Assembly: GCF_000143415.4 (NCBI RefSeq)
Contig: NW_003314302.1
Location: forward strand, 472,707-536,706
Length of the DNA: 64,000 nucleotides
Reading direction: 5' to 3'
Source of the DNA: Selaginella moellendorffii
Taxonomy: Eukaryota; Streptophyta; Lycopodiopsida; Selaginellales; Selaginellaceae
A program made the translations under genes and the position numbers. Under the pieces are notes generated by a model that did not search any database, was not told the DNA's origin, and saw only the letters and a program-made list of their open reading frames with translations. This document shows positions 23,634 to 32,547 of this stretch, piece after piece. The stretch's first letter is position 1, and each line of letters starts with the position of its first letter.

Positions 23634-26189
23634 ATGAGGCGCTTCTCGCGGCCCGGGAAGCATCTTGGCGCGTTTGTGCTCTACATTTCTCCGAGAAATC
23701 TTCTGGAGGTGCTAGCTAGCAGGAGATTTCATCGCTGGGAACCGCGAGGTGAGCAGCATTTCGATCCACAAGAATATTTTCTTAGTGTTCCTGCCCCTCC
23801 AGGAGGCCGCGGCATCGCCTCCTGTGCCGCCGGCGCGGATCTAAGCAACCAGGCGCTTGATCTCCTCGACACCACCGATTGCTTCGCCTTGATCCGGCTT
23901 CTCCAATCGTGCACGGATGAGAAATCTGGGAAGCGAATCCACGCGCGAATAGTTTCCAGGGGTCTAGAACAGGATCCTCTTCTCGCCTGCCCCATCGTCC
24001 AAATGTATCTCCGGTGTGGGAGCTTGACAGAGGCCGAGAGAGTCTTCCAGCGCCTGGCTCACCGCGGAGTCGTCCTGTGGACTTTGATGATGGCGAGCTA
24101 CTCGTCCCGGGGGAAAGATCGAATGGTTCTACTGCTCTTCCGGCAAATGCAGCTAGAGGGCGTCAGGCCTGATCGAGCTGCGCTCCTCACGGTCCTAAAC
24201 GCGTTCCAGGGGCCGGAGTTTCTCGTCGAGGCAAGAGCTCTCCACCATCTTTGCTCGAGCTCTGGTAACGTTTTGGATCTGGTTCTCACCAATGCTCTAA
24301 TCTGTGTGTATGGCAGGTGCCGCAGCATCCCAGACGCTCGCGAGACTTTCGAGGGGATCAAAGCTCGCGACGTTGTGTCGTGGAACTCGATACTTGGTGC
24401 GTATAGCGAGCTCGGGCAAATGCAAGAGGCTCGAATGATCTTTCGGCTCATGCAGCTCGAGGGTGTGAGGCCCGAGAAGGTTACCTGCGTGACGGTGCTC
24501 CATGCCTGCAACGCTTCGCCGGCTCTGGAAGATGGGAAGATCGTTCATCTCTGTTGTCAACAAGGTGGATTCGAGAAGGAGATCATCGTGGCAAACGCTC
24601 TCCTCAACATGTACGCAAAGTGTGAAGCTCCTGGGGAAGCTCAGAAGGTTTTCGACGAGCTGGAGGAGAAAGATATCGTTTCTTGGACGACCATCGTCTC
24701 GGCTTACTCTCTGCAAGGCCAGCACGAGAAGGCTTACGCACTTTTCAAGAGAATGGATCTGGAAGGGGTCCGAGCTGACAGAGTAAGCATTGTAACGCTG
24801 CTCGAGGCCTGCTGCAGCCAAGGAGCTCTAGAAACCGGTAAAGTTTTCCATGATCGAGCTCGCGAATCCGGACTAAACTCCATTCTTATGGTCAGGAACG
24901 CGGTGATCAACATGTATGGGAAATGCGGCAGCCTCCAAGATGCTCGGGAGGTGTTCGACAAGATGGATCACAGGGACGTGATATCCTGGAACACGATCAT
25001 CGGCAGCTACGCTCATTCGGGTCTCTGGAGCCAGTCGGTGGAGCTCTTCTTCCTCATGAAAGACGTGAAACCGGACAACGTGACTCTCATGACGGTCGCC
25101 AACGCAGCCGCGACTTTACAGGATATAACCTCCGGGAAGAAAATTCACGAGAGGATCGTGGAACAGGGACTCGAGTTGGATCCAATACTCGGCACAGGAC
25201 TTGTCAACATGTACGGGAAGTGTGGATACTTGGAAGAAGCTCGGGACTTGTTCGACAGGATTCCAGAGAAGAGGCTGGTCTTGTGGAACTGCTTGCTTTC
25301 GGCTTACGTCCAGTATGAGCAACACGAGGAAGCCGTGAAGTTCTTCAAGACGATGGACATGGAACCGGACAAGATCACGTACATCACAGTGCTAAACGCG
25401 TGTGCGGGGCTTTTATCGCTACGAGAAGGGAAGTCCGTCCACCAGCGAGTAGTCGAGGCCGGGCTCGAGAAAGACGTGTTCGTGGGAACAGCTCTTCTCG
25501 ACATGTACGCAAAGTGTGGGACTCTCCAGCAAGCTTTCGACGTCTTTGAGTCGCTGCCGCTGCGAAACAACATCACCTGGAACAGCATGGTGGCAGCGTT
25601 CGCGCAGCACGGGCGATCGATCGAGGCCGTGACACTCTTCCGAGAGATGCTCCAGGAAGACATCCCAGTGGACAAAGTAACTTTCGTCAACGCTCTCGCG
25701 GCTTGCAGCCACGGAGGCCTCACCGAAGAAGCGGCGCAGTACTTCACGTCGCTCGTGGTGGATTTCGAGCTCCAGCCGAGCGTGGAACACTACGGCTGCA
25801 TGGTGGATCTTCTGGGACGACTCGGCTGGCTCGAGGAGGCGGAGAAGTTCATAGCAGGGATGCCAGTTCCAGCAAACTCGGTGATCCTGGCAACGTTCCT
25901 AGCGGCATGCCGAATGCACGGAGATATCGCGCGAGCTAAACGAGTTGTCGAGAAGGCGGTGGGTTTAAATCCAGGCTCGAGCTCGTCGTCCTACGTTGCC
26001 TCCTCTTTCGTAGCACTGTCGAGCATCTACGCCGAGGGTGGAGAATTTGAGGACGCAGCGAGCTCGAGAAAGAGGAACAGGGACAGGAGCTCGAGAGGAT
26101 GGAGAGAGGTGGGGGATGAAGTGTGCGAGCTTGAATCGGGCGAGAAGATCCACCAGGAGCTCCAGAGGATGGATCGAGGCGGGGGATGA
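23634..26189 (+). CDS. PLS-type pentatricopeptide repeat protein 2, with E motif and a degenerate C-terminal tail
   Basis: An intronless PPR gene. The first in-frame ATG is 23634 (MRRFSRPGKHLGAFVLY), giving about 851 residues; an ATG at 23614 is out of frame. The Arg-rich N-terminus fits organelle targeting. At least ten PLS repeats are visible, for example IVQMYLRCGSLTEAERVFQ, LLNMYAKCEAPGEAQKVFDE, VINMYGKCGSLQDAREVFDK, LVNMYGKCGYLEEARDLFD and LLDMYAKCGTLQQAFDVFES. The end has an E-like motif (NSVILATFLAACRMHGD...ALSSIYAEGG). Normally E+ and DYW follow. Here the reading frame enters SSRGWREVGDEVCELESGEK then IHQELQRMDRGGG and stops at 26187-26189; the tail resembles an E+ segment (VGDEVHEFESGE...L.RMD) and lies inside a tandem minisatellite. 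Predicted role is organellar RNA binding; without DYW it cannot deaminate alone. Confidence 0.9.
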   Translation: MRRFSRPGKHLGAFVLYISPRNLLEVLASRRFHRWEPRGEQHFDPQEYFLSVPAPPGGRGIASCAAGADLSNQALDLLDTTDCFALIRLLQSCTDEKSGKRIHARIVSRGLEQDPLLACPIVQMYLRCGSLTEAERVFQRLAHRGVVLWTLMMASYSSRGKDRMVLLLFRQMQLEGVRPDRAALLTVLNAFQGPEFLVEARALHHLCSSSGNVLDLVLTNALICVYGRCRSIPDARETFEGIKARDVVSWNSILGAYSELGQMQEARMIFRLMQLEGVRPEKVTCVTVLHACNASPALEDGKIVHLCCQQGGFEKEIIVANALLNMYAKCEAPGEAQKVFDELEEKDIVSWTTIVSAYSLQGQHEKAYALFKRMDLEGVRADRVSIVTLLEACCSQGALETGKVFHDRARESGLNSILMVRNAVINMYGKCGSLQDAREVFDKMDHRDVISWNTIIGSYAHSGLWSQSVELFFLMKDVKPDNVTLMTVANAAATLQDITSGKKIHERIVEQGLELDPILGTGLVNMYGKCGYLEEARDLFDRIPEKRLVLWNCLLSAYVQYEQHEEAVKFFKTMDMEPDKITYITVLNACAGLLSLREGKSVHQRVVEAGLEKDVFVGTALLDMYAKCGTLQQAFDVFESLPLRNNITWNSMVAAFAQHGRSIEAVTLFREMLQEDIPVDKVTFVNALAACSHGGLTEEAAQYFTSLVVDFELQPSVEHYGCMVDLLGRLGWLEEAEKFIAGMPVPANSVILATFLAACRMHGDIARAKRVVEKAVGLNPGSSSSSYVASSFVALSSIYAEGGEFEDAASSRKRNRDRSSRGWREVGDEVCELESGEKIHQELQRMDRGGG

Positions 26190-26378
26190 AGCTGTCAAGT
26201 TTGAATCGAGAAGGAGGAGCTCGAGAGGATGGATCGAGGTGGGGGGACGAAGCTGGCAATTTTGAATCGAGCGAGAGGATCCACCAGGAGCTCGAGAAGA
26301 TTGATCGAATCGAGCGAGAAGATCCACCAAGAGCTCGAGTGGATGAATGAAGACGGGCTCAATGAAGTTGCCAACTAG
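26085..26378 (+). repeat. Degenerate tandem repeat (~60-70 bp units) built from PPR E+ coding sequence
   Basis: About five units start near 26085, 26154, 26214, 26285 and 26328. Each begins with AGGAGCTCGAGAGGATGG-like sequence and most continue through GAGGTGGGGGATGAAGC and TTGAATCGAGCGAGAAGATCCAC. The first unit and a half are in the PPR frame; later units continue as 3' sequence with shifting frames and varied length (43-71 bp). The last unit reads ELEWMNEDGLNEVAN, resembling the sequence that follows E+ in DYW proteins. Confidence 0.8.
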
Positions 26379-26619
26379 ACTATTTTAAATTTTGAATTTT
26401 GCATATTCGAAAATGGTACGACGAACCCTAAAGCTAGGGTTCGATTCCTTGGTAGGTTCTTAGCTAGGGCTTGGAGGCGATAGATCGATCGATCGCGCGA
26501 CTAGGAGCTCGGCTGCGACTAGGAGGCGTTGTCAATCTCTGGTTTGCCGCGAGGTACCGGCTTGGTGGATCTCTTTCTCTGGATTTCTGTCCCAGGCATT
26601 GTGATTCTCTACCACTACC

Positions 26620-28677
26620 ATGGGGGATCGCCACGGCGGCTACGATCTCAGGCGGGCGCCGCCACACGAGCGCCTGGACAAGCGCGATGGTCGGATCGGG
26701 GGTTTCCGGAATCACAGCGAGTGGGATAGAGGAGAGAGGAGCAACGGCAGGGAAAGGGATCTGGAGAGAGGCGGCGGGGACAGAGACAAGGAGCCGCGGC
26801 GAGGGTTGAGTAGTCTCATCGTCAAGGGCGGATCCAGCTCCGCAGAGATTGGCCATGGTTTCCAGGGATCTATGCCTCACCATCACGCCCGGAATGGCTT
26901 GCCACACTATGAGCCGCGGGAGGAGAGAGTCCGTTCTTCAGGTTTGCTTCTTCTTCTTCACTGGTAGCTTCATCTTCTTCATGGGTGGAAAGGGAAAAAA
27001 AGAAAGAAAGAAAGCATAGCAGTCTTGGAAGGAAGAATGGATGCCTGGTAATTTGCATATAGGTGGTCGCGATTTCTCTAGTCCTTTGCATTGGCCGCCA
27101 CTCTTTTCTCTCGAGTCTGGGTCACTTTGGCTTGGAGCTTGCATAGCCTGAGAGAAGATCTGGAGAAAAAGAGAAACTAGATTGGGTTTTCACGGCACAA
27201 CTCTGGTGGCTCAAGCTTCCAAGCGTCGTCTCTCTCGTCGGTCGTCTTGCCTGGGGTGGTGGTGGTGGTGGTGATGGTGGTGGTGGTGGTGGTGGTGGTG
27301 GTGGTGGTGGTGTCTGTGCTATAAACACACATATCTTTTGGTTGAGAAGAGTGTCCGGGGCTCAGCAATGTCTACTGCAGGATTCGGTGACGCGGTTTAC
27401 ATCTCCAATCTCCCAGACGATGCCAGGGAGGGGTCCGTGGCAATGTTACTCGGAGAAGGTGCTGGGGTGAAGGTACTAGTCAATGTGGTTTTGGTGTGCT
27501 GCTCATGGTTTCAGATTCCTCCTCTCACCGGTGAATGCTCTCGCTATCACAGATCGACCACAGATCCAGGCTCCCCATGATCAAGATATATGAAAACAAG
27601 GATACAGGATCCAAGGAAGCAGAGGTGGTGGTAGAGAATATGCATGCGGTGGACGCAGTGATTAAGCACTTCCATGGTATACTCACGAAGCTCTTGTGTG
27701 GAGGGAAGTTTAGCTAGATGATAACCAACGTTTTTCTCATGCTCGCCAGGCTACAGCTTTAGAGGGCGGAAGCTTCACGTATCCGCTGGTCTGCACCGGG
27801 GCCAGGCGGCCAGCCCGGTTTCTCGTCACAGGCGGTCGGATCACTACGTAGAGCACGATGGTTTCCGCGGTGGCGGCGGTGGCGGCGGTGGTGGTGGAAG
27901 AACAAGTCCTCGGGGGTACCGTGACAGTAGAGCTCGAGGTCGTCCGGTCGATCTTCCGCCGTTTGATCGCCCCGGCGGCCATCGCTCGCCGCCTTACAGG
28001 AGGGAATTGGACGGGCCTCCTAGGAACAATCCGAATATCGTGCCAAGAGAGGGCGACTGGATTTGCTCGGAGCCAACGTAAGCAAGCTGGTTTTTTCTTT
28101 TCCATTGTGTTCTACTTTTTGCTCCCTCGACTCACAGTGGTTTTTTGTTTTCTTTTTCTCTTCCAGGTGTGGGAATCTCAACTTTGCTCGTCGATCTAAC
28201 TGTAACAGCTGCCAGAGGCCTCGCCACCCTTTTGCGATGGAGCCGCCTCCGCCGCGGGGATTTCACGACGCTCTACCGCCTCCCAGCGTCCTCGGCCCGC
28301 CTCCCATGTCCAGAGGTATGATCGACTTGGGACCTCCTCCGCAGGTCTGGGACCGCATGATGCCGCGGGGATTTCACGACAGGATGCCACCCATGGACGC
28401 CAGGTTCATGGAGCAGCATCCCCCGGAGAGGGGAGGATTCCGGGAGAGAGATGTTGGCATCCACGATATGAACGGTGGTGGTGGTGGTGGGGGTCATGGT
28501 GGTCATCACAGGGATCGAAGGCCGCCTTCTCCGGGGGAGAGTAGAATGGACAGGGAGTTTGATGATCGCTATAGCCGGAGGCCTCACTCTCGTCCCAGGT
28601 GGGAGGCCGACTTGAAAGTCCGGGACCGTGGGATTCACAAGCGCCAGTCTTCTCCGAGGGGTGGCAGGAAGGTGTGA
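26620..28677 (+). CDS. TAF15-like RNA-binding protein (RRM plus RanBP2-type zinc finger, RGG/Gly-rich)
   Basis: Five exons (26620-26941, 27381-27472, 27553-27676, 27750-28077, 28167-28677) join in phase to 458 residues. The N-terminus is Arg/Gly/Asp-rich (DRHGGYDLRRAPPHERLDK). An RRM spans exons 2-4, with the RNP2-like strand DAVYISNLP and later VIKIYENKDTGSKEAEVVVE; it seems short and divergent. A GGGGGGGGGG stretch follows, then a RanBP2 zinc finger split by the last intron: W-x-C-x4-C-x10-C-x2-C in GDWICSEPTCGNLNFARRS plus NCNSCQ. The tail is rich in Arg, Pro, Gly and Asp. The set matches the plant TAF15/FET-like proteins, nuclear RNA-binding factors linked to TFIID and splicing. The ATG is the first in a strong context (ACCATGG). 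Confidence 0.85.
27252..27311 (+). repeat. GGT trinucleotide microsatellite in intron 1 of the TAF15-like gene
   Basis: A run of about 20 GGT units interrupted once by GAT. It lies inside the 439-bp first intron. Confidence 0.9.
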
Positions 28678-29008
28678 GCAGTGAGATCGATATGGCTGTG
28701 AAGAGATTGAGAAGAAGAAGAGTCTCTATTGGTAAGGTTTGCAAAAGTTTGGTTGCTTTATTTTCTTAGTTCCTTGTTTTTCTCTTTGCTATAGATTGTT
28801 AACATGAGCACTTACAGACTGTATTTGCAATTAATATTTTGTGAAGTCCCTTAGTATTATTTTGCCTTTAAAATCGGATTTGGACACATTGGTAGTATTA
28901 TTTTTGCCTTAACAAAATCACATTAATTTGGACTAGTTGTCTAACTAGAAACATACCAACCTCAGTGTGATGGCTACAAAACTATTAGAATGTATAAGCA
29001 GCTTAGAT
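28678..29008. other. Convergent 3' spacer
   Basis: AT-rich sequence between the 3' ends of the TAF15-like gene (+) and the APH-like gene (-). Nothing further is seen. Confidence 0.6.
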
Positions 29009-30481
29009 TTAAGCTACACACTCGCCACCTTCCTTCTCTTCTTCAGAACTTGTTCCTTCCTCTCCTTCAGACGAAGAAGAAGCATCTTCACTTGATTCCG
29101 TGGAAGACCCACTGTCTTCTTCTTGTGCTTTAGCTTCTTCCCTTGACGAAGAAGAGCCTGATGAAGCAGCAGAAGAAGCCGATGACGAAGAGCGCGACGA
29201 TTTACTCCAAGGCTGGATGATGCTACAGACGACTTGCTCCGCAGGATCTATCATCCCCAGTCCCTGCAACCTCGTGCAAAAGCTCCGCAATGCAGCCTGC
29301 ACCTTATCCACGCCACCCACGTTGTTACCAAGCCTTTGCTGCTCAAAAATGAGCTGAGGAGATTCTTGTGTTGTCAAGTGCTCGGCCAGCTCCGGCGCTC
29401 CTCCCTGGATCAGCTGCTGCTTGAAAAACTCACACATCTCATCTTCATCAGGATCGTCATACCAATAGTAGTCCGGCATGTAGAAACCAGCGGCAAGGCT
29501 GTGGATCGTCGCAGTCTTGGCACCATCCCAGTCGAGAATGCTGGTGACATGCCCGGAATCTGGATCGAGCAGAACTTGCGGGAGCCCAAACTCGGGATGA
29601 ACAAGGTAGAACTTGTTGTCATTCTTCCCAAGATCTTGGAACTTGATGTCATTCTTCCCAAGAGCTTGGAACTTGTTGTCACTCTTGCGAAGGTCTTGGA
29701 ACTTATTGTCATTCTCCACAGGATCTTGGAACTTGTTCACGAGCCAATCCAGCACGAGCTTGGCATTGGCTCTGATGGATTTGCCGTGCTTGGGATCATC
29801 CCCGTAGAGCAACACGAAGCCCTCGATCTGGTTCCTTGCGTATTCCGTCCACGACGAGTAAGGCCCGGGGCTGAGCTCGCCAACTTCGATGCCGCGCTCC
29901 ATTGCCAAGCTCACGGCACCTTGCAGCATTCTCCCCACGCACGGAGAGCCGTCGGATGAGGAGACCTCCATGCTGCCCAGCGAATCCAACGGGTGGCGAT
30001 AGAGCTGGAGCGTGACCATGGCGAGGTCAGCCAGCACGGCCTTCTTCCACGCCAGCGTGGCGTCTTTGCTCCACACATTGTAGGCGGGGACCCCCTCGGC
30101 GACGCCCATGACAGCGAAGTGGGATCCGCCACGTGGCAAGTAGGGCAGAGGTGGCCGTGCCACGTAGACAGGCCCTGCGACCACGGCGGGAAGATCCAGC
30201 CTCGCGAGGAAGAGCGTCGCGGCGTAGCCCGAGATTGCGAGCGGCAGTGGCACCCGGAGCTCGCCTGGGAGCCCGATTCGAATGGCGACGCGGCGTGGCT
30301 GCTCATCCTCTTGATGATCCAGCAGTAGGGCCTCGATCACGAGGTTGAAAGATCCACAGCCGAGGATTTTCTGGAAGCGGACCTTGCAGCCCAGCGTCCT
30401 GGCGATGATCCTTTGCAACCAGCTCGGGAAGCAGCGAAAACGCTGGAACACTGTGCGCCGGAGCTTAGCCACTTCCGCCAT
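29009..30481 (-). CDS. APH-fold (aminoglycoside-phosphotransferase-like) kinase-like protein with altered catalytic loop
   Basis: An intronless 490-residue protein. The fold is recognised from a Gly-rich loop near 39-48 (ILGCGSFNLV), a VAIRIG strand at 65-70, and the catalytic region LVHPEFGLPQVLLDPDSG followed by TSILDWDGA (about 293-321). Related fungal and plant proteins have HPD..xPN.L.D then DWDGA, where Asp is the catalytic base and Asn binds metal. Here these are Glu297 and Gln302, and the VAIK lysine is Arg68; only the metal-binding DWD motif (317-319) is kept. Activity is therefore doubtful. Residues 249-291 are a 10-residue repeat (NKFQDLGKND-like, four units) placed just before the catalytic loop. 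The last ~60 residues are Ser/Glu-rich and acidic, likely disordered. Substrate and role are unknown. Start ATG 30479-30481 is the only good one. Confidence 0.75.
   Translation of the reverse strand: MAEVAKLRRTVFQRFRCFPSWLQRIIARTLGCKVRFQKILGCGSFNLVIEALLLDHQEDEQPRRVAIRIGLPGELRVPLPLAISGYAATLFLARLDLPAVVAGPVYVARPPLPYLPRGGSHFAVMGVAEGVPAYNVWSKDATLAWKKAVLADLAMVTLQLYRHPLDSLGSMEVSSSDGSPCVGRMLQGAVSLAMERGIEVGELSPGPYSSWTEYARNQIEGFVLLYGDDPKHGKSIRANAKLVLDWLVNKFQDPVENDNKFQDLRKSDNKFQALGKNDIKFQDLGKNDNKFYLVHPEFGLPQVLLDPDSGHVTSILDWDGAKTATIHSLAAGFYMPDYYWYDDPDEDEMCEFFKQQLIQGGAPELAEHLTTQESPQLIFEQQRLGNNVGGVDKVQAALRSFCTRLQGLGMIDPAEQVVCSIIQPWSKSSRSSSSASSAASSGSSSSREEAKAQEEDSGSSTESSEDASSSSEGEEGTSSEEEKEGGECVA
29609..29740 (-). 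repeat. In-frame 30-bp coding minisatellite inside the APH-like gene
   Basis: About 4.3 units of 30 bp encode NKFQDPVEND, NKFQDLRKSD, NKFQALGKND and IKFQDLGKND followed by NKF. All units keep the reading frame and differ by a few point changes. Confidence 0.9.
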
Positions 30482-30653
30482 AGCTGGACGCCCTAATTCC
30501 TGGGAAGTGGACGGCCGAGATTAGTCCAATTCAACGGTGAGGATGTTAAGCGGGATATTTGAATGATGATTAGCTTAGTACTAATTAACTTTAAGGTTAG
30601 CGACGAGCGATACCACCACGATCAAAATCACGATGTGAATTCTCGCTCCTTTT

Positions 30654-31092
30654 ATGGAAGCCGAGAAAGCATCTCTCGCGAGCACGCGATCGTCCCTCTT
30701 AGCGACACGATCGCCTCTCAAACTTGCCGAAAGTTTCGGCTGCCTCAATTGCTTGCAGATCGAAATGCCGGATTTGGAGCCGCGACCACACCTCGTCGTG
30801 GCAGTCGAGCTTACTGGCTTCGACCATGCTAAGTTTCTTGTCGCAAAAGCTCCTAAGAAAAGGCTCAAATATGTACTGACTATGAAACACGTACCTTCTC
30901 ATCCTACATGGAGAACAAATGGCGCTTCACCGTGCGCAGTGTTTGCTCTTTTTGACCTCCAAGCTCCCGGATGACCGTGTTGAAGAACAGTGCCTGGGAG
31001 AGAGAGTGGGTCGGCTATTGATGTTAGCAATGCTGGAACTGTTTGACATCAATCACCAGCATCTACTTGCTTACCAGTTTCGCTGGCTTTGA
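30654..31092 (+). CDS. Small two-exon gene of unknown function (tentative)
   Basis: Exon 1 (30654-30890) and exon 2 (30940-31092) join in phase across a 49-bp GT-AG intron, the typical size here, giving 129 residues. Exon 1 reads LEPRPHLVVAVELTGFDHAK and AKAPKKRLKYVLTMKH; exon 2 reads LPDDRVEEQCLGERVGRLLM then LAMLELFDINHQHLLAYQF. No domain, signal peptide or membrane segment is recognised. It lies head-to-head with the APH-like gene (170 bp apart) and 240 bp before the CCT gene; it could instead be a 5' leader of the latter. Sequence from 31093 to 31332 shows no further coding. Confidence 0.4.
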
Positions 31093-31332
31093 TACCCGAG
31101 GCTGTCGCCAGCTACAAATCTTTTCGAGACTGCAGGCCAGCAGCCGGGGATTTCGTCGAGAAAACTTGCTCGATGAGGTTTCCTTGTTCTCTCCGAAAAG
31201 TATCGCCCCAAGGCTACAGCTTTTGTGTTGATCAAAGGAAGGCTAGATTGGAGCGAATGCTGCTGAGCTGACCACAGGAGGAAAATTTAGATCGAGGCAG
31301 CAAGAGAAAGCAAAGGTTTCTTTCATTGCAAA

Positions 31333-32337
31333 ATGGATACTCACTTGTCTTTCTACAAGGCTGAGCCTGCCACCGAAGTAGGAATGTTTCTCGACATGGA
31401 TAGCATAGCAGAAAATATGAGCATGGATCCTGCATTGAATCATAACGACGAAGAAAGTAAAGCCAAGGTAGAATCTAGCACTCACTTGAATTCTCAGGAA
31501 AAGGCTCAGCATTCCCCCTCCAAGGCTGCCAAGGACGAGGTAGTCGATCACAGGCCCTGGATTCTTGACACAGCATCCAGCATGAGTAGCACTACCACTG
31601 ACGAAGTGGATTTGATGTCGGATCTAGATTCTTTACTCCTCTCGAGGGCGCAATCTGTTTCACAATCTCTGCCTCTACATCTGGTCCACAGAAGCACGAG
31701 CTTGAACTCGTTAGGACAACTCCTTTCAGGAATTGGACATAGCGTACCTTGCACACAAAATGCCCCTCTTGACTCCTCAACGTTGAGAAAACCATCTTTG
31801 CTAGGAAGAACACCTTCTTTGCCAAACTTGGCAGGAATTACTGCAGCAACTGATGATGTAAGTTTAAATCATGAGAATGATAAGCTGATCTTACTTTTCC
31901 GTGTTGCAGAGTACTGATAACAGCCCGTCGAACAGCCCTTGCAACAGTGGCGGATCGAAGGCTTCCCAAGAGAAAGCAAACAAATATACTCCTGAGGAAA
32001 GAAAAGCAAAATTAGAGCGATACAGGCAGAAACGGTCAGAACGAAATTTTCAAAAGAAAATTAAGGTACAAACGAACTCCACAAGAACCACTACTTACTT
32101 ACGCTTGTACTATTTAGTATGCATGTCGGAAAACGCTAGCAGACAGTCGGCCTCGAGTACGAGGAAGATTTGCCAAGAATGACGACGTCGCACAACACGA
32201 GAATCTAAAAGCAGAAAGCCATGAAGTAAGTATCCTCCTTTTAAATACAAAAAAAAAAAAAAAAAAAACGAAAACACTTTCAGGAGATCGGAATAAGGAG
32301 AACGACCAGTTGCACATACCTTACCTTTCCGTATTGA
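31333..32337 (+). CDS. CCT-domain protein (CONSTANS/TOC1-type motif, no B-box)
   Basis: Four exons (31333-31857, 31910-32065, 32118-32225, 32284-32337) join in phase to 280 residues. The CCT domain spans the exon 2/3 junction: KYTPEERKAKLERYRQKRSE, NFQKKIK, then YACRKTLADSRPRVRGRFAK. It is complete, including the basic nuclear-localisation stretch. The N-terminal ~175 residues are acidic and Ser/Thr-rich (MDSIAENMSMDP, LMSDLDSLLLS) with no B-box or receiver domain, so this is a CMF/ASML2-like protein rather than a CO or PRR. CCT proteins are nuclear and join NF-Y complexes or bind DNA in light, flowering and clock control. The tail after CCT is short. A poly-A run (~20 A) lies in intron 3. 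Confidence 0.88.
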
Positions 32338-32547
32338 AGATATCTCCACTTCCAAACTGCAAGGAGAATAAACGAATTAGAAACACACATACCTGATCAA
32401 AGAAATGTGTCCATTTTAAATGAACGACACTGAACGACACTAAACGACACGCTTAGTTTGTCTTCCTCAAACTGCCGGGTACAGTGTAGCAATCCCTCCT
32501 AACCCTGGACGAAAAAAACCCAAAGTTGCGATACGAGGGAGTAAGCC
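32338..32547. other. Convergent 3' spacer with a short tandem repeat
   Basis: Three copies of a GAACGACACT-like 10-11-bp unit lie at about 32420-32452. No gene is seen. Confidence 0.55.

Noticed and set aside
27252..27311. GGT run as a poly-Gly or poly-Val coding tract
   Set aside because: It lies inside an intron bounded by in-phase exons of the TAF15-like gene.
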